NCBI GenBank assembly: GCA_937900485.1
Contig: CALCEL010000006.1
Location: 1 to 13,565, forward strand
Length of the DNA: 13,565 nucleotides
Direction of reading: 5' to 3'
Source of the DNA: an uncultured Prevotellaceae bacterium
GTDB lineage: Bacteria > Bacteroidota > Bacteroidia > Bacteroidales > Bacteroidaceae
Below, in pieces: positions 6,146 to 12,814 of the stretch; within the stretch, counting starts at the first letter, position 1; every line of letters starts with the position of its first letter. Under the pieces are notes generated by a model. The model was not told where the DNA came from. It made no database searches and worked only from the letters and a program-made list of their open reading frames with translations. The position numbers and the translations under genes were made by a program.

Positions 6146-7327
6146 TCAATGGTGAAAGAGTCTAACACCTGTAAATGCCATTGCTATGTCATATTTGTCG
6201 CAAGTATCAATAACATGGTCATCACGAACAGAACCTCCCGCCTGAGCGATATAACGTACACCACTCTTGTGTGCTCTCTCGATATTATCGCCGAAGGGGA
6301 AGAACGCGTCGCTGCCGAGAGCCACGTCGGTATTTTTACTAATCCACTCCTTCTTCTCCAGTAACGTCAGAGGCTCAGGTTTTTCAGTAAAGAACTGTTG
6401 CCAAGTGCCGTCTCTGAGCACATCCTCATACTCATCTCCGATATATACGTCAATAGTGTTATCTCTGTCAGCTCTTCTAATACCTTCTTTAAAAGGAAGT
6501 GCCATCACCTTCGGACACTGTCTCAGCCACCATATGTCAGCCTTGTTACCAGCCAATCGAGTACAGTGTATACGGCTCTGCTGTCCGGCGCCGATACCGA
6601 TAGCCTGTCCGTCCTTCACATAGCACACGGAATTACTTTGAGTATACTTGAGAGTGATCAAAGCAATCTTCAAGTCTCTCTTCGCCTCCTCTGAGAAAGA
6701 CTTGTTAGCGGTAGGAATATTGTCGAAGAGAGAGTCAGAGGAAAGATCAATCTCATTACGTCCTTGCTCAAAACAAACGCCGAAGACCTGTTTGGTCTCT
6801 ATCGGTTCAGGTTTGTAGTTAGGGTCAATCTTGATAACATTATACGTACCCTTTCTTTTCTCTCTCAATATTTTCAGAGCCTCCTCAGTATAGTCTGGTG
6901 CGATCACTCCATCAGACACCTCACGTTTGATCAGAGTGGCAGTCGCCTCGTCACAAGTGTCACTAAGAGCGATGAAATCTCCGTATGAAGACATACGGTC
7001 AGCACCTCTCGCGCGAGCGTAGGCTGTAGCAATCGGAGACAATGGTATCTTGATGTCATCAACAAAATATATCTTCTTGAGAGTATCAGACAATGGAATA
7101 CCAACTGCAGCTCCGGCAGGACTGACATGTTTGAAAGAAGCTGCTGACGGAAGTCCTGTCGCCGCTTTCAACTCCTTGACCAGTTGCCAACTATTCAAAG
7201 CGTCAAGAAGGTTAATGTATCCTGGGCGTCCATTGAGGACCTCAATAGGAAGCTCACCCTCCTTCATGTACACTCTTGACGGTTTTTGATTGGGATTACA
7301 CCCGTACTTCAATGCTAATTCTTTCAT
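6146..7327 (-). CDS. purH: Phosphoribosylaminoimidazolecarboxamide (AICAR) formyltransferase, stand-alone PurH C-terminal domain
   Basis: Catalyses formyl transfer from 10-formyl-tetrahydrofolate to AICAR, the ninth step of de novo purine synthesis. The 393-residue protein contains only the AICARFT domain: SFKHVSPAGAAVG with Lys66-His67 (the catalytic Lys-His pair), RGADRMSSYGDFIALSD, TQSNSVCYVKDGQ, GIGAGQQSRIHCTRLAG, and a C-terminal GGSVRDDHVI segment. The N-terminal MGS-like IMP cyclohydrolase domain (about 200 residues) of the usual bifunctional PurH is absent, so IMP cyclohydrolase must be supplied elsewhere, or this is a second copy beside a full-length PurH. The start is the ATG at 7327 (MKELALKYGCNPNQKPSRVY). 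An upstream in-frame codon at 7387 would add 20 residues with no family similarity. It is first gene of the minus-strand operon, with the 7402-7433 inverted repeat in its upstream region. Confidence 0.93.
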   Translation of the reverse strand: MKELALKYGCNPNQKPSRVYMKEGELPIEVLNGRPGYINLLDALNSWQLVKELKAATGLPSAASFKHVSPAGAAVGIPLSDTLKKIYFVDDIKIPLSPIATAYARARGADRMSSYGDFIALSDTCDEATATLIKREVSDGVIAPDYTEEALKILREKRKGTYNVIKIDPNYKPEPIETKQVFGVCFEQGRNEIDLSSDSLFDNIPTANKSFSEEAKRDLKIALITLKYTQSNSVCYVKDGQAIGIGAGQQSRIHCTRLAGNKADIWWLRQCPKVMALPFKEGIRRADRDNTIDVYIGDEYEDVLRDGTWQQFFTEKPEPLTLLEKKEWISKNTDVALGSDAFFPFGDNIERAHKSGVRYIAQAGGSVRDDHVIDTCDKYDIAMAFTGVRLFHH

Positions 7328-7349
7328 TTGAATAAATATTATGTGAAAA

Positions 7350-7366
7350 CTTACCGCGAAGGTAAG
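7350..7366 (-). promoter_or_regulatory. Small hairpin in the purH leader
   Basis: CTTACC, a 5-base loop, then GGTAAG. It forms a 6-bp stem 23 bases upstream of the purH ATG, flanked by T-rich sequence. It may shape the leader mRNA or act as a weak attenuator. It does not match a purine riboswitch by eye. Confidence 0.25.
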
Positions 7367-7401
7367 ATTTTTTTTAAGAAAGAGCATATAATTACTAACC
7401 T

Positions 7402-7433
7402 TTACAATATCTATTCGGAAAAAGATATTGTAA
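7402..7433. promoter_or_regulatory. Perfect 11-bp inverted repeat between divergent promoters (candidate operator)
   Basis: TTACAATATCT (7402-7412) and AGATATTGTAA (7423-7433) are exact reverse complements separated by 10 bases. The right arm contains the TTG used as the -33 element of the plus-strand promoter at 7451. The left arm offers the same TTG to the minus strand, toward purH. This arrangement fits a dimeric repressor or activator site controlling both genes. The cognate protein is unknown. Confidence 0.55.
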
Positions 7434-7458
7434 CTAAAAAAGAAAATTAGTATTTTTG
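7428..7458 (+). promoter_or_regulatory. Bacteroidota-type promoter of the acidic-tail protein gene
   Basis: TTG at 7428-7430, 20 bases, then TATTTTTG at 7451-7458, an exact TAnnTTTG. Transcription would start near 7465, which leaves a leader of about 200 bases before the ATG at 7669. Confidence 0.7.
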
Positions 7459-7464
7459 CAGTTG

Positions 7465-7668
7465 GAAAAGAGGATACTCGCGCAAATCACGAGAAGACAG
7501 AAAAACAGTACACACGTCACGACACACTCAGGGAAGAGTGCGCAAGGGAGTCGCTCAAAACACATCAGACAAAAAGACAGCACAGATCTATTTGTAAGAC
7601 AAATACCGCGTAATCAACGCACACAAATTAAGAAAGAAAAATATTTGTAGATATAATAAATATTACAG
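7465..7668 (+). other. Long untranslated leader with hairpins
   Basis: About 200 bases between the promoter and the start codon without a convincing gene; a 64-codon frame here (7456-7650) overlaps the promoter and is Lys/Arg/Gln-biased. Visible structure includes CACTC-agggaa-GAGTG (about 7525-7540) and TATTTGT-AAG-ACAAATA (7589-7605), a perfect 7-bp stem. The stretch is purine- and A/C-rich and low in T. It may control translation of the downstream gene or contain a small RNA, but I match it to no known riboswitch. Confidence 0.35.
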
Positions 7669-8478
7669 ATGAAGAAAAATTCAAAGATGTCTCTGGATAG
7701 CTTGACAAAAAGCAATATCTGGACAATAGACGAGGCGGAACTGCATCAGATGATTATTGATGCAAAGAAACATGATGACTTCGCCGAGAATGAGACTCAT
7801 TATATGAATATCATCCGTACGGTGTTTGACATTCAGTATCTGAACAGGGACGATGAGAAGAAGGTGTCACAGTTGGAATCGCTCCACTATGAGATTTTCT
7901 CATCACCAAGTGAGGGAGAGAATAACGCCATCGCCATTCGTAAGCATCCTATAAAGAAGATAACAGATCTCACACTCGAGAACATATCACATCTTGAGCC
8001 ATATGAGGTGCTCAACCTGATTGAGAAAAACATGGGAACAGGTTGGAAAGGATTGCCGTTGGCCATCCAAGATATCATAGAGTCAAACTTCTTCGTGGAC
8101 TGCAGCGTGCTTCCAGCAAGCACCATGCACAGAGCCGGTGGAATCTTGGAAAAACGTAAAGACGCAGGATATGACATTCTCGAAATCGAACGCGGAGGCT
8201 GGATTGAGGCCGTGTTTATTAAGTCCAAACCAAGGGTTGATCGCGTGAAATACAGCTCAGGACTCGGAACCGACAGAAGCATGGATGACGAAGACATTAT
8301 GGACGAGGACTTCTCAGACGACTCCGACAATGATGACGACGACTTGATGGACGATGACATGAACGACAGAGTTCCCGACAATGACGACGACGACATGGAC
8401 GAGGATATGGATGACGCCACTCCACAGATCGAGGACATTGACAACCTTGACGTCCTTGACGACGATGAAGACGTTTAA
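7669..8478 (+). CDS. Unknown protein with a very acidic, low-complexity C-terminal tail
   Basis: A 269-residue protein I do not recognise. Residues 1-195 look folded: an N-terminal helical part (NIWTIDEAELHQMIIDAKKHDD, about 16-37), then YEVLNLIEKNMGTGWKGLP (112-130) and a segment ending GYDILEIERGGWIEAVFIKSKPR (167-189). From about 204 to the end nearly every residue is Asp or Glu with Met spacers (DDEDIMDEDFSDD and similar). There is no signal peptide or membrane segment, so it is probably cytosolic. An acidic tail after a small folded domain recalls the delta subunit of RNA polymerase in Firmicutes or DNA-mimic and histone-chaperone-like tails, but no homology is claimed. It is monocistronic, with its own promoter, long leader and strong terminator. 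It is divergent from purH across a shared inverted repeat. A later ATG (Met7) is an alternative start. Confidence 0.85.
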   Translation: MKKNSKMSLDSLTKSNIWTIDEAELHQMIIDAKKHDDFAENETHYMNIIRTVFDIQYLNRDDEKKVSQLESLHYEIFSSPSEGENNAIAIRKHPIKKITDLTLENISHLEPYEVLNLIEKNMGTGWKGLPLAIQDIIESNFFVDCSVLPASTMHRAGGILEKRKDAGYDILEIERGGWIEAVFIKSKPRVDRVKYSSGLGTDRSMDDEDIMDEDFSDDSDNDDDDLMDDDMNDRVPDNDDDDMDEDMDDATPQIEDIDNLDVLDDDEDV

Positions 8479-8504
8479 CATTCTCACATCGGCATGACAT
8501 ATAG

Positions 8505-8541
8505 AAAGAGGTATGGATTTCTCCATACCTCTTTTATTATA
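8505..8541 (+). terminator. Strong Rho-independent terminator
   Basis: AAAGAGGTATGGA, loop TTTC, TCCATACCTCTTT: a perfect 13-bp stem followed by TATTATA, 27 bases after the stop codon of the acidic-tail gene. Confidence 0.92.
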
Positions 8542-8786
8542 TAGTATTGTGAAGACATCAGCATATTAAAATATAAACAAGAGAACAAACCATACTCTAT
8601 GCTGTGAACATCAAGACATAAAGTTTAGTCTGTAAGAATCATAAAAATATGTCACTAAAGATGTGGAATAAAGGACAATTTGACTGATAACCAAATTTCC
8701 CCATGCCATTTTTTATCAAAATTAAGTTAACTTACTGATATTCTCAAAACAAGACATAAAAAAAATTCATATCTCTTTTTTGAAAT

Positions 8787-8867
8787 TCTCAGGTTAGGTT
8801 GTAGTCTATATGCAGGTCTGCAGTTTTAATAATCCAAACCTGAACATTTCAACGTCCTAACCTAAGA
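8787..8867. repeat. Imperfect inverted repeat around a GGTTAGG core
   Basis: TCTcAGGTTAGG (8787-8798) is mirrored by CCTAACCTaAGA (8856-8867), 11 of 12 positions matching, with 57 bases between the arms. The loop holds another dyad, TGCAG-GT-CTGCA (8811-8822). It could fold as a structured RNA or be a recombination or element end. There is no transposase nearby. Confidence 0.45.
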
Positions 8868-8889
8868 TTTTCAGACGCCGAATAAGCTA

Positions 8890-8939
8890 CGGAAAAATCT
8901 CAAAAGTCATTTTTCCGATGTCGCGTATCAACGGAAAAA
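8890..8939. repeat. CGGAAAAA repeat, inverted pair plus a third copy
   Basis: CGGAAAAAT (8890-8898) and ATTTTTCCG (8909-8917) form a perfect 9-bp inverted repeat with a 10-base loop. A third CGGAAAAA follows in direct orientation at 8932-8939. Their role is unknown; they could be protein-binding sites or a weak hairpin. Confidence 0.45.
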
Positions 8940-9483
8940 GAGGAGTTTTGGACAACAAAAATTGTGGGTGTGGATAGGAAATATGGTTAGCGCTCATTAT
9001 AACAAGAACAGCTCTGTAGACATAGGAACGCACAGAGGACATGGCAAGCATTCACAGTAAAACATGAAATTCTTTAACCATTGTGAAGATTATCCATATC
9101 TATAAACATACATACAAAAAATCCGCATTATCAAATAGCGATGTCAAAACGGGATTTGGTTCTTATGTATTGAAAACAGATACATTGATGCAGTCAACAA
9201 GGTTAATCTTTGAAAAGAAAAGTAAGTTTGACACAGCTTTTGAAGGAAAAGCCGTAGAAGAAAATGGACCTTGCATGAAATAAAAGCGTTGCAAGTACTT
9301 GATTATAAGGACAAATTGGGGAGCATGAAGGTTCTGTGTTCCCAATATGGGACACATGAGGTCATTTCATGGCAAAAAAATTGAGGTATTTTGGTACGTT
9401 AAGAGGGTAGTTAGTCAAAATGACTGTTTGAAATGCCAAAAATATATAATTTTGTGTCGTTACTGCATTATCTAATTATAAAA

Positions 9484-9516
9484 TTGGCAGAAAGTGAGAA
9501 ATATTCACTATCTTTG
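9484..9516 (+). promoter_or_regulatory. Promoter of the restriction-modification cassette with an overlapping dyad
   Basis: TATCTTTG at 9509-9516 fits TAnnTTTG. A TTG at 9484-9486 lies 22 bases upstream, slightly long spacing. Between them AGTGA-gaaatat-TCACT (9493-9509) is a dyad that would be covered by a bound repressor, so it is a good candidate operator for the HTH protein encoded immediately downstream. The leader is very short, about 15-20 bases. Confidence 0.6.
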
Positions 9517-9536
9517 CACCGTTAAAACGATTTCCT

Positions 9537-9770
9537 ATGGAAGATGTCAATAGAATAAAGTTAGTTCTTGTAGAGAAAAAAAGAACGAGTAAATGGCTGG
9601 CAGAGCAACTGGGAGTCAATCCTTCAACTGTCAGTAAATGGTGTACAAACACATCTCAACCAGACCTCTCTTGTATAGTCAAAATTGCAGAATTGTTAAA
9701 GGTTGATATACGAGAGTTGTTTGTCAGCGAGTATAGGCAATATCTTCTGTCGCAGGAACAGGAAAAATAA
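9537..9770 (+). CDS. XRE-family HTH regulator, probable controller protein of the restriction-modification cassette
   Basis: A 77-residue protein that is almost entirely one Cro/C1-type HTH domain. Residues about 12-61 give helix 2-turn-helix 3 as SKWLAEQLGVNPSTVSKWCT, followed by PDLSCIVKIAELLKVDIRELF, the usual helix 4-5 signature of this family. The size and position, first in the cassette and 17 bases before the methyltransferase, match restriction-modification controller (C) proteins, which time nuclease expression after entry into a new host. The dyad at 9493-9509 overlapping its own promoter supports autoregulation. That it controls this cassette is inferred; it could also be a general XRE regulator that happens to be adjacent. 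The C-terminus ends in a short polar tail (LSQEQEK). Confidence 0.85.
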   Translation: MEDVNRIKLVLVEKKRTSKWLAEQLGVNPSTVSKWCTNTSQPDLSCIVKIAELLKVDIRELFVSEYRQYLLSQEQEK

Positions 9771-9787
9771 GAGTATAATATATTATT

Positions 9788-11104
9788 ATGGCCAAAAGTC
9801 TGAAATTACGCGCATTCCCTGAAGAAATCACATCGGAAGGCATAAAAATATATGGTGAAACATCGTATGAAAACCAAATTGCGGTGTTAAGCCACTATCT
9901 GCACAATAATGAGGTAAAAGTTACAAAAAAGCGGAAGGAAGAAATTATTTCTTCTGTCCGAGAGTTTCTTTCTCGGAAACAATTCCGTCAAGGTATAACA
10001 AGTGAAGAACTATCTGATGAAGAAATTTGGAAGGTGGCAGAGGATGCAACTCAATATGACCTATTCTCTGATTTCTTTGAGATACCATTCCCTGCACCAG
10101 AAAATCCTAAATTTACATTCATTGACTTATTTGCAGGTATTGGTGGGTTTCGAATTGCTATGCAAAACTTGGGTGGAAAATGTGTTTATTCGTCAGAGTT
10201 TGATGCAAAGGCACAGGAATCATATTTTGCCAACTATGGTGAAATGCCATTTGGAGACATCACTAAGGAATCCACAAAAAGCTATATCCCGAAGAAATTT
10301 GATGTTCTCTGTGGTGGTTTCCCTTGCCAAGCATTTTCACTTGCTGGGCGTAGGCTCGGCTTTAACGACGAAACACGAGGAACTCTATTTTTTGAAATTG
10401 AAGCCATCCTACGGAAACACCAGCCCAAAGCCTTCTTCCTTGAAAATGTGAAGGGTTTAGCAATCCACGACAAGGGACGTACACTAAAGACCATTCTAGA
10501 GCACCTTGATGATGCTGGTTATGATGTTGTACCGCCACAAATACTTAACGCAATGGACTATGGTGTTCCACAGCATCGAGAGCGCATATACATCATTGGC
10601 TTTCGTAAAGACCTTCGTGTCAACGTTGCGAATTTCCACTATCCCGAGCCTACCACTCCAGGTGATAAACGTCCGAGGTTTAAGGATGTGATGGAAGAAA
10701 ATGAGGTGTCCGTTAAATATTACCTTTCTACGGTATATGTAGAAACCCTAAAGCGACATAAAGCAAGGCATGAGGCTGCTGGTCATGGTTTTGGCTATAA
10801 AATCATTGACCTTGACGGTGTGGCGAACGCTATTGTCGTTGGTGGTATGGGTAGGGAATGCAATTTGATAATTGATAAGCGTTTGACAAATTTTACTCCA
10901 ATCACCAATATTAAGGGTGAAGTAAACCGCGACGGCATCCGTAAGATGACCCCCCGTGAGTGGGCAAGGCTGCAAGGTTTCCCTGATAAGTTTAGAATCG
11001 TCGTGGCTGATGCTTCGGCATATAAACAGTTTGGTAATTCGGTGGCAATACCCGCTATACAAGCAACGGCTGAAAAAGAACTTCAAATGTTAGGACTAAT
11101 ATAA
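9788..11104 (+). CDS. DNA (cytosine-5) methyltransferase, M.HpaII type (CCGG)
   Basis: Transfers methyl from S-adenosylmethionine to cytosine C5 to protect host DNA. The motifs run in standard order: I FIDLFAGIGGFRIA (111-124), IV GGFPCQAFSLAG with nucleophile Cys180, VI ENVKG (219-223), VIII QHRERIYIIGF (262-272), and X YKQFGNSVAIPAI (412-424). The variable target-recognition region, about 305-390 (YYLSTVYVETLKRHKARHEA, GFGYKII, ANAIVVGGMGRE, GEVNRDGIRKMTPREWARLQGF), closely resembles M.HpaII as I remember it, so CCGG is the expected site. The 438 residues exceed M.HpaII by about 80, owing to an N-terminal extension (1-105) with helical segments and no motif I recognise. It is downstream of the HTH gene and 6 bases ahead of the endonuclease gene. 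The specificity is inferred. Confidence 0.95.
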   Translation: MAKSLKLRAFPEEITSEGIKIYGETSYENQIAVLSHYLHNNEVKVTKKRKEEIISSVREFLSRKQFRQGITSEELSDEEIWKVAEDATQYDLFSDFFEIPFPAPENPKFTFIDLFAGIGGFRIAMQNLGGKCVYSSEFDAKAQESYFANYGEMPFGDITKESTKSYIPKKFDVLCGGFPCQAFSLAGRRLGFNDETRGTLFFEIEAILRKHQPKAFFLENVKGLAIHDKGRTLKTILEHLDDAGYDVVPPQILNAMDYGVPQHRERIYIIGFRKDLRVNVANFHYPEPTTPGDKRPRFKDVMEENEVSVKYYLSTVYVETLKRHKARHEAAGHGFGYKIIDLDGVANAIVVGGMGRECNLIIDKRLTNFTPITNIKGEVNRDGIRKMTPREWARLQGFPDKFRIVVADASAYKQFGNSVAIPAIQATAEKELQMLGLI

Positions 11105-11110
11105 GATAAT

Positions 11111-12259
11111 ATGGCACTATCAGGAAATAAAGGAGAATGGAGCGAAATCTATGTATTTCTCCGTTTGTTAGATACAGGTAAACTGGATGTTGCAGACGAG
11201 AACCTTAATGCGATACCTAATGAGTTTTATCGTATTCTGGAAATCATCCGCAAAGAGACAGAAACGACCAACAACTATGTCCGTGAAGATGACATGGTCA
11301 CTATTAATGTTGTCAACGACCAAACAGGTGAAACCGAGCAATTCTCATATCCCATAACGGTTTTCGCAGAAAAAGCTAACAATTTACTGTCTTTGATAAA
11401 GAGCACAAGTGGCAGGGCTTTTCAGTTGCCACCTATTGATGCTTTTCTAAAAGAGTTGAGAATTGGGACAATTAAAGATGTAGGACACAATCGTGACATA
11501 ACGATAACTATTGAAGACTTCAGGACTGGGATGCCACAAACTTTGGGATTCAGCATAAAATCTTTCCTCGGTAGTGACTCCACGCTTTTCAATGCAGGAA
11601 CAGGAACAAATTTTATTTATGAAATTGTGCTCCCAGAAGGCAAGTCACTCGAATGCGATGAGTTTAACAGGGCTACATATCCAATGACCGGTCGTATTGG
11701 TGTACGGCTTAAGAAATTGCGTGATGAATATGATGCAACGTTTGCTTTCCGGAAAGTACAATCAGATTGTTTGTATCAAAATCTCTTGGCAATCGATGGG
11801 CATATGCCCTTTCTCTTGGCAGAGTTGTTGCTAATCAAATCGGAAATGGGATTCAATGACATAAAGCGTTGCACTGAAGAACTGACAAAAAGAAATCCTC
11901 TTGGCTTTGATACCTCCACACACGGCAACATTTATGAATATAAGATAAAACGTTTCCTGCAAGATTGCGCACAGGGGATGACACCTGAGAAACCATGGCT
12001 GGGCATTTATGACGCTACGGGTGGGCAAATTATTGTAAAAGAGGATGGTGATATTGTATGTTATCACATTTATGAATTGAACAGGTTCCGAGAGTTTTTG
12101 TTCAATTCCACCAAGTTTGAAGGTGCATCAACAAGTGAGGATGCAGGAACCCCCGGCCATCCTCGTTCAGATGCCAAGAAAAAAATCTTCTATGGATGGG
12201 TATACGAGGAAGATGGGAAGTACTACATAAAGATAAATTTGCAGGTTAGATCAAAGTAA
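11111..12259 (+). CDS. HpaII-family type II restriction endonuclease
   Basis: Cuts unmethylated DNA, expected at CCGG. The 382-residue product opens with MALSGNKGEWSEIYVFLRLL and GKLDVADENLN, the N-terminal signature I associate with the HpaII endonuclease family (about 360 residues). The rest is a mixed alpha/beta protein with FLGSDSTLFNAGTGTNF (about 158-174) and a C-terminal IFYGWVYEEDGKYYIKINLQ, which is common in this family. I cannot assign the catalytic residues from sequence alone. The gene begins 6 bases after the methyltransferase stop and ends 2 bases before vsr, so nuclease expression depends on the upstream promoter and delayed translation. The short linker near 336-352 (Gly/Ser/Thr/Pro-rich, EGASTSEDAGTPGHPRS) is variable-looking. 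The reading frame is intact, so the system is probably active. Confidence 0.9.
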   Translation: MALSGNKGEWSEIYVFLRLLDTGKLDVADENLNAIPNEFYRILEIIRKETETTNNYVREDDMVTINVVNDQTGETEQFSYPITVFAEKANNLLSLIKSTSGRAFQLPPIDAFLKELRIGTIKDVGHNRDITITIEDFRTGMPQTLGFSIKSFLGSDSTLFNAGTGTNFIYEIVLPEGKSLECDEFNRATYPMTGRIGVRLKKLRDEYDATFAFRKVQSDCLYQNLLAIDGHMPFLLAELLLIKSEMGFNDIKRCTEELTKRNPLGFDTSTHGNIYEYKIKRFLQDCAQGMTPEKPWLGIYDATGGQIIVKEDGDIVCYHIYELNRFREFLFNSTKFEGASTSEDAGTPGHPRSDAKKKIFYGWVYEEDGKYYIKINLQVRSK

Positions 12260-12261
12260 AA

Positions 12262-12762
12262 ATGAACGATGTCTTGACCATAGAACAACGTCACCGCTGT
12301 ATGAGCCATATTGGGGCAAAGAACACAAAACCCGAGATGGTGGTGCGACGTTATCTGTGGGGACATGGCTACCGCTATCGTCTGAATCATCCCAGACTTC
12401 CAGGGAAACCTGACATCGTGTTACGGAAGTATCGAACATGTATCTTTATTAATGGTTGCTTCTGGCATGGACATGAGGGCTGTCGTTACTACACCATACC
12501 AAAGACCAATACGCAGTTCTGGACCAATAAAGTACAGCGGAACAAGGAGCGTGATGTGAAAGTACAGCATGAACTGGCCACGATGGGCTGGCACTCTATC
12601 ACCATATGGGAATGTGAGTTGAAGCCCATCAAAAGAGAAGAAACATTGAAGTCTCTGGCATATACGCTCAACGGAATATTCCTGCAAGACAGGACTGTCA
12701 AGCGGTATGAGATACTAGAGGAAGAGCCAATGATGGTAGCAGAAGATAGAACAGGATATTAA
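12262..12762 (+). CDS. vsr: Vsr-type very short patch repair (T:G mismatch) endonuclease
   Basis: Nicks next to the T in T:G mismatches created when 5-methylcytosine deaminates, preserving sites modified by the upstream methyltransferase. At 166 residues it matches Vsr: TIEQRHRCMSHIGAKNTKPE (6-25, DNA-contacting), LPGKPDIVL with catalytic Asp51, GCFWHGHEGC with Cys66, His69, His71 and Cys74 (zinc and active-site ligands), NRERD-like NKERD, and WECEL with Cys118. Compared with E. coli Vsr as I recall it, positions 63-64 (Thr-His) are Ile-Asn, and one extra residue separates the zinc ligands His71 and Cys74. The ATG follows the nuclease stop by 2 bases, so it is in the same transcript. The tail after about 125 is family-variable. 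Confidence 0.95.
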   Translation: MNDVLTIEQRHRCMSHIGAKNTKPEMVVRRYLWGHGYRYRLNHPRLPGKPDIVLRKYRTCIFINGCFWHGHEGCRYYTIPKTNTQFWTNKVQRNKERDVKVQHELATMGWHSITIWECELKPIKREETLKSLAYTLNGIFLQDRTVKRYEILEEEPMMVAEDRTGY

Positions 12763-12814
12763 CAATATACTATTTGAATTAGGTACATATGAAAAGATTT
12801 TTTAAACTCTTGCC

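Larger units (their letters stand above)
8536..9508. other. Gene-poor kilobase with inverted repeats and reading-frame remnants
   Basis: No convincing intact gene. It holds the two inverted repeats listed separately, an open frame without a start (about 8866-9060, ending in a His/Gly-rich stretch GTHRGHGKHSQ), and a 66-codon frame at 9083-9283. After 9240 the next frame contains a protein-like run (KALQVLDYKDKLGSMKVLC) ending at an in-frame TGA after the run HEVISWQKN. Together these suggest a decayed gene or an old insertion edge upstream of the restriction-modification cassette. A small palindrome AGTCA-AAA-TGACT is at 9413-9425, and a TAATTTTG hexamer-like element at 9447-9454 has a poorly spaced upstream TTTG. 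The stretch is clearly AT-rich compared with the flanking genes. Confidence 0.4.

Noticed and set aside
7456..7650. 64-codon plus-strand frame in the leader of the acidic-tail gene
   Set aside because: It starts at the promoter -7 element, and composition is repetitive Lys/Arg/Gln without a ribosome binding site.
7887..8444. Minus-strand 185-codon frame, rich in Ser
   Set aside because: It is the antisense image of the Asp/Glu/Met tail (GAC/GAT read backwards as Ser/Val/Ile codons), not a gene.
8780..8940. CRISPR array or tRNA
   Set aside because: The repeats are inverted pairs with different sequences and irregular spacing, not regular direct repeats; no tRNA cloverleaf was seen.
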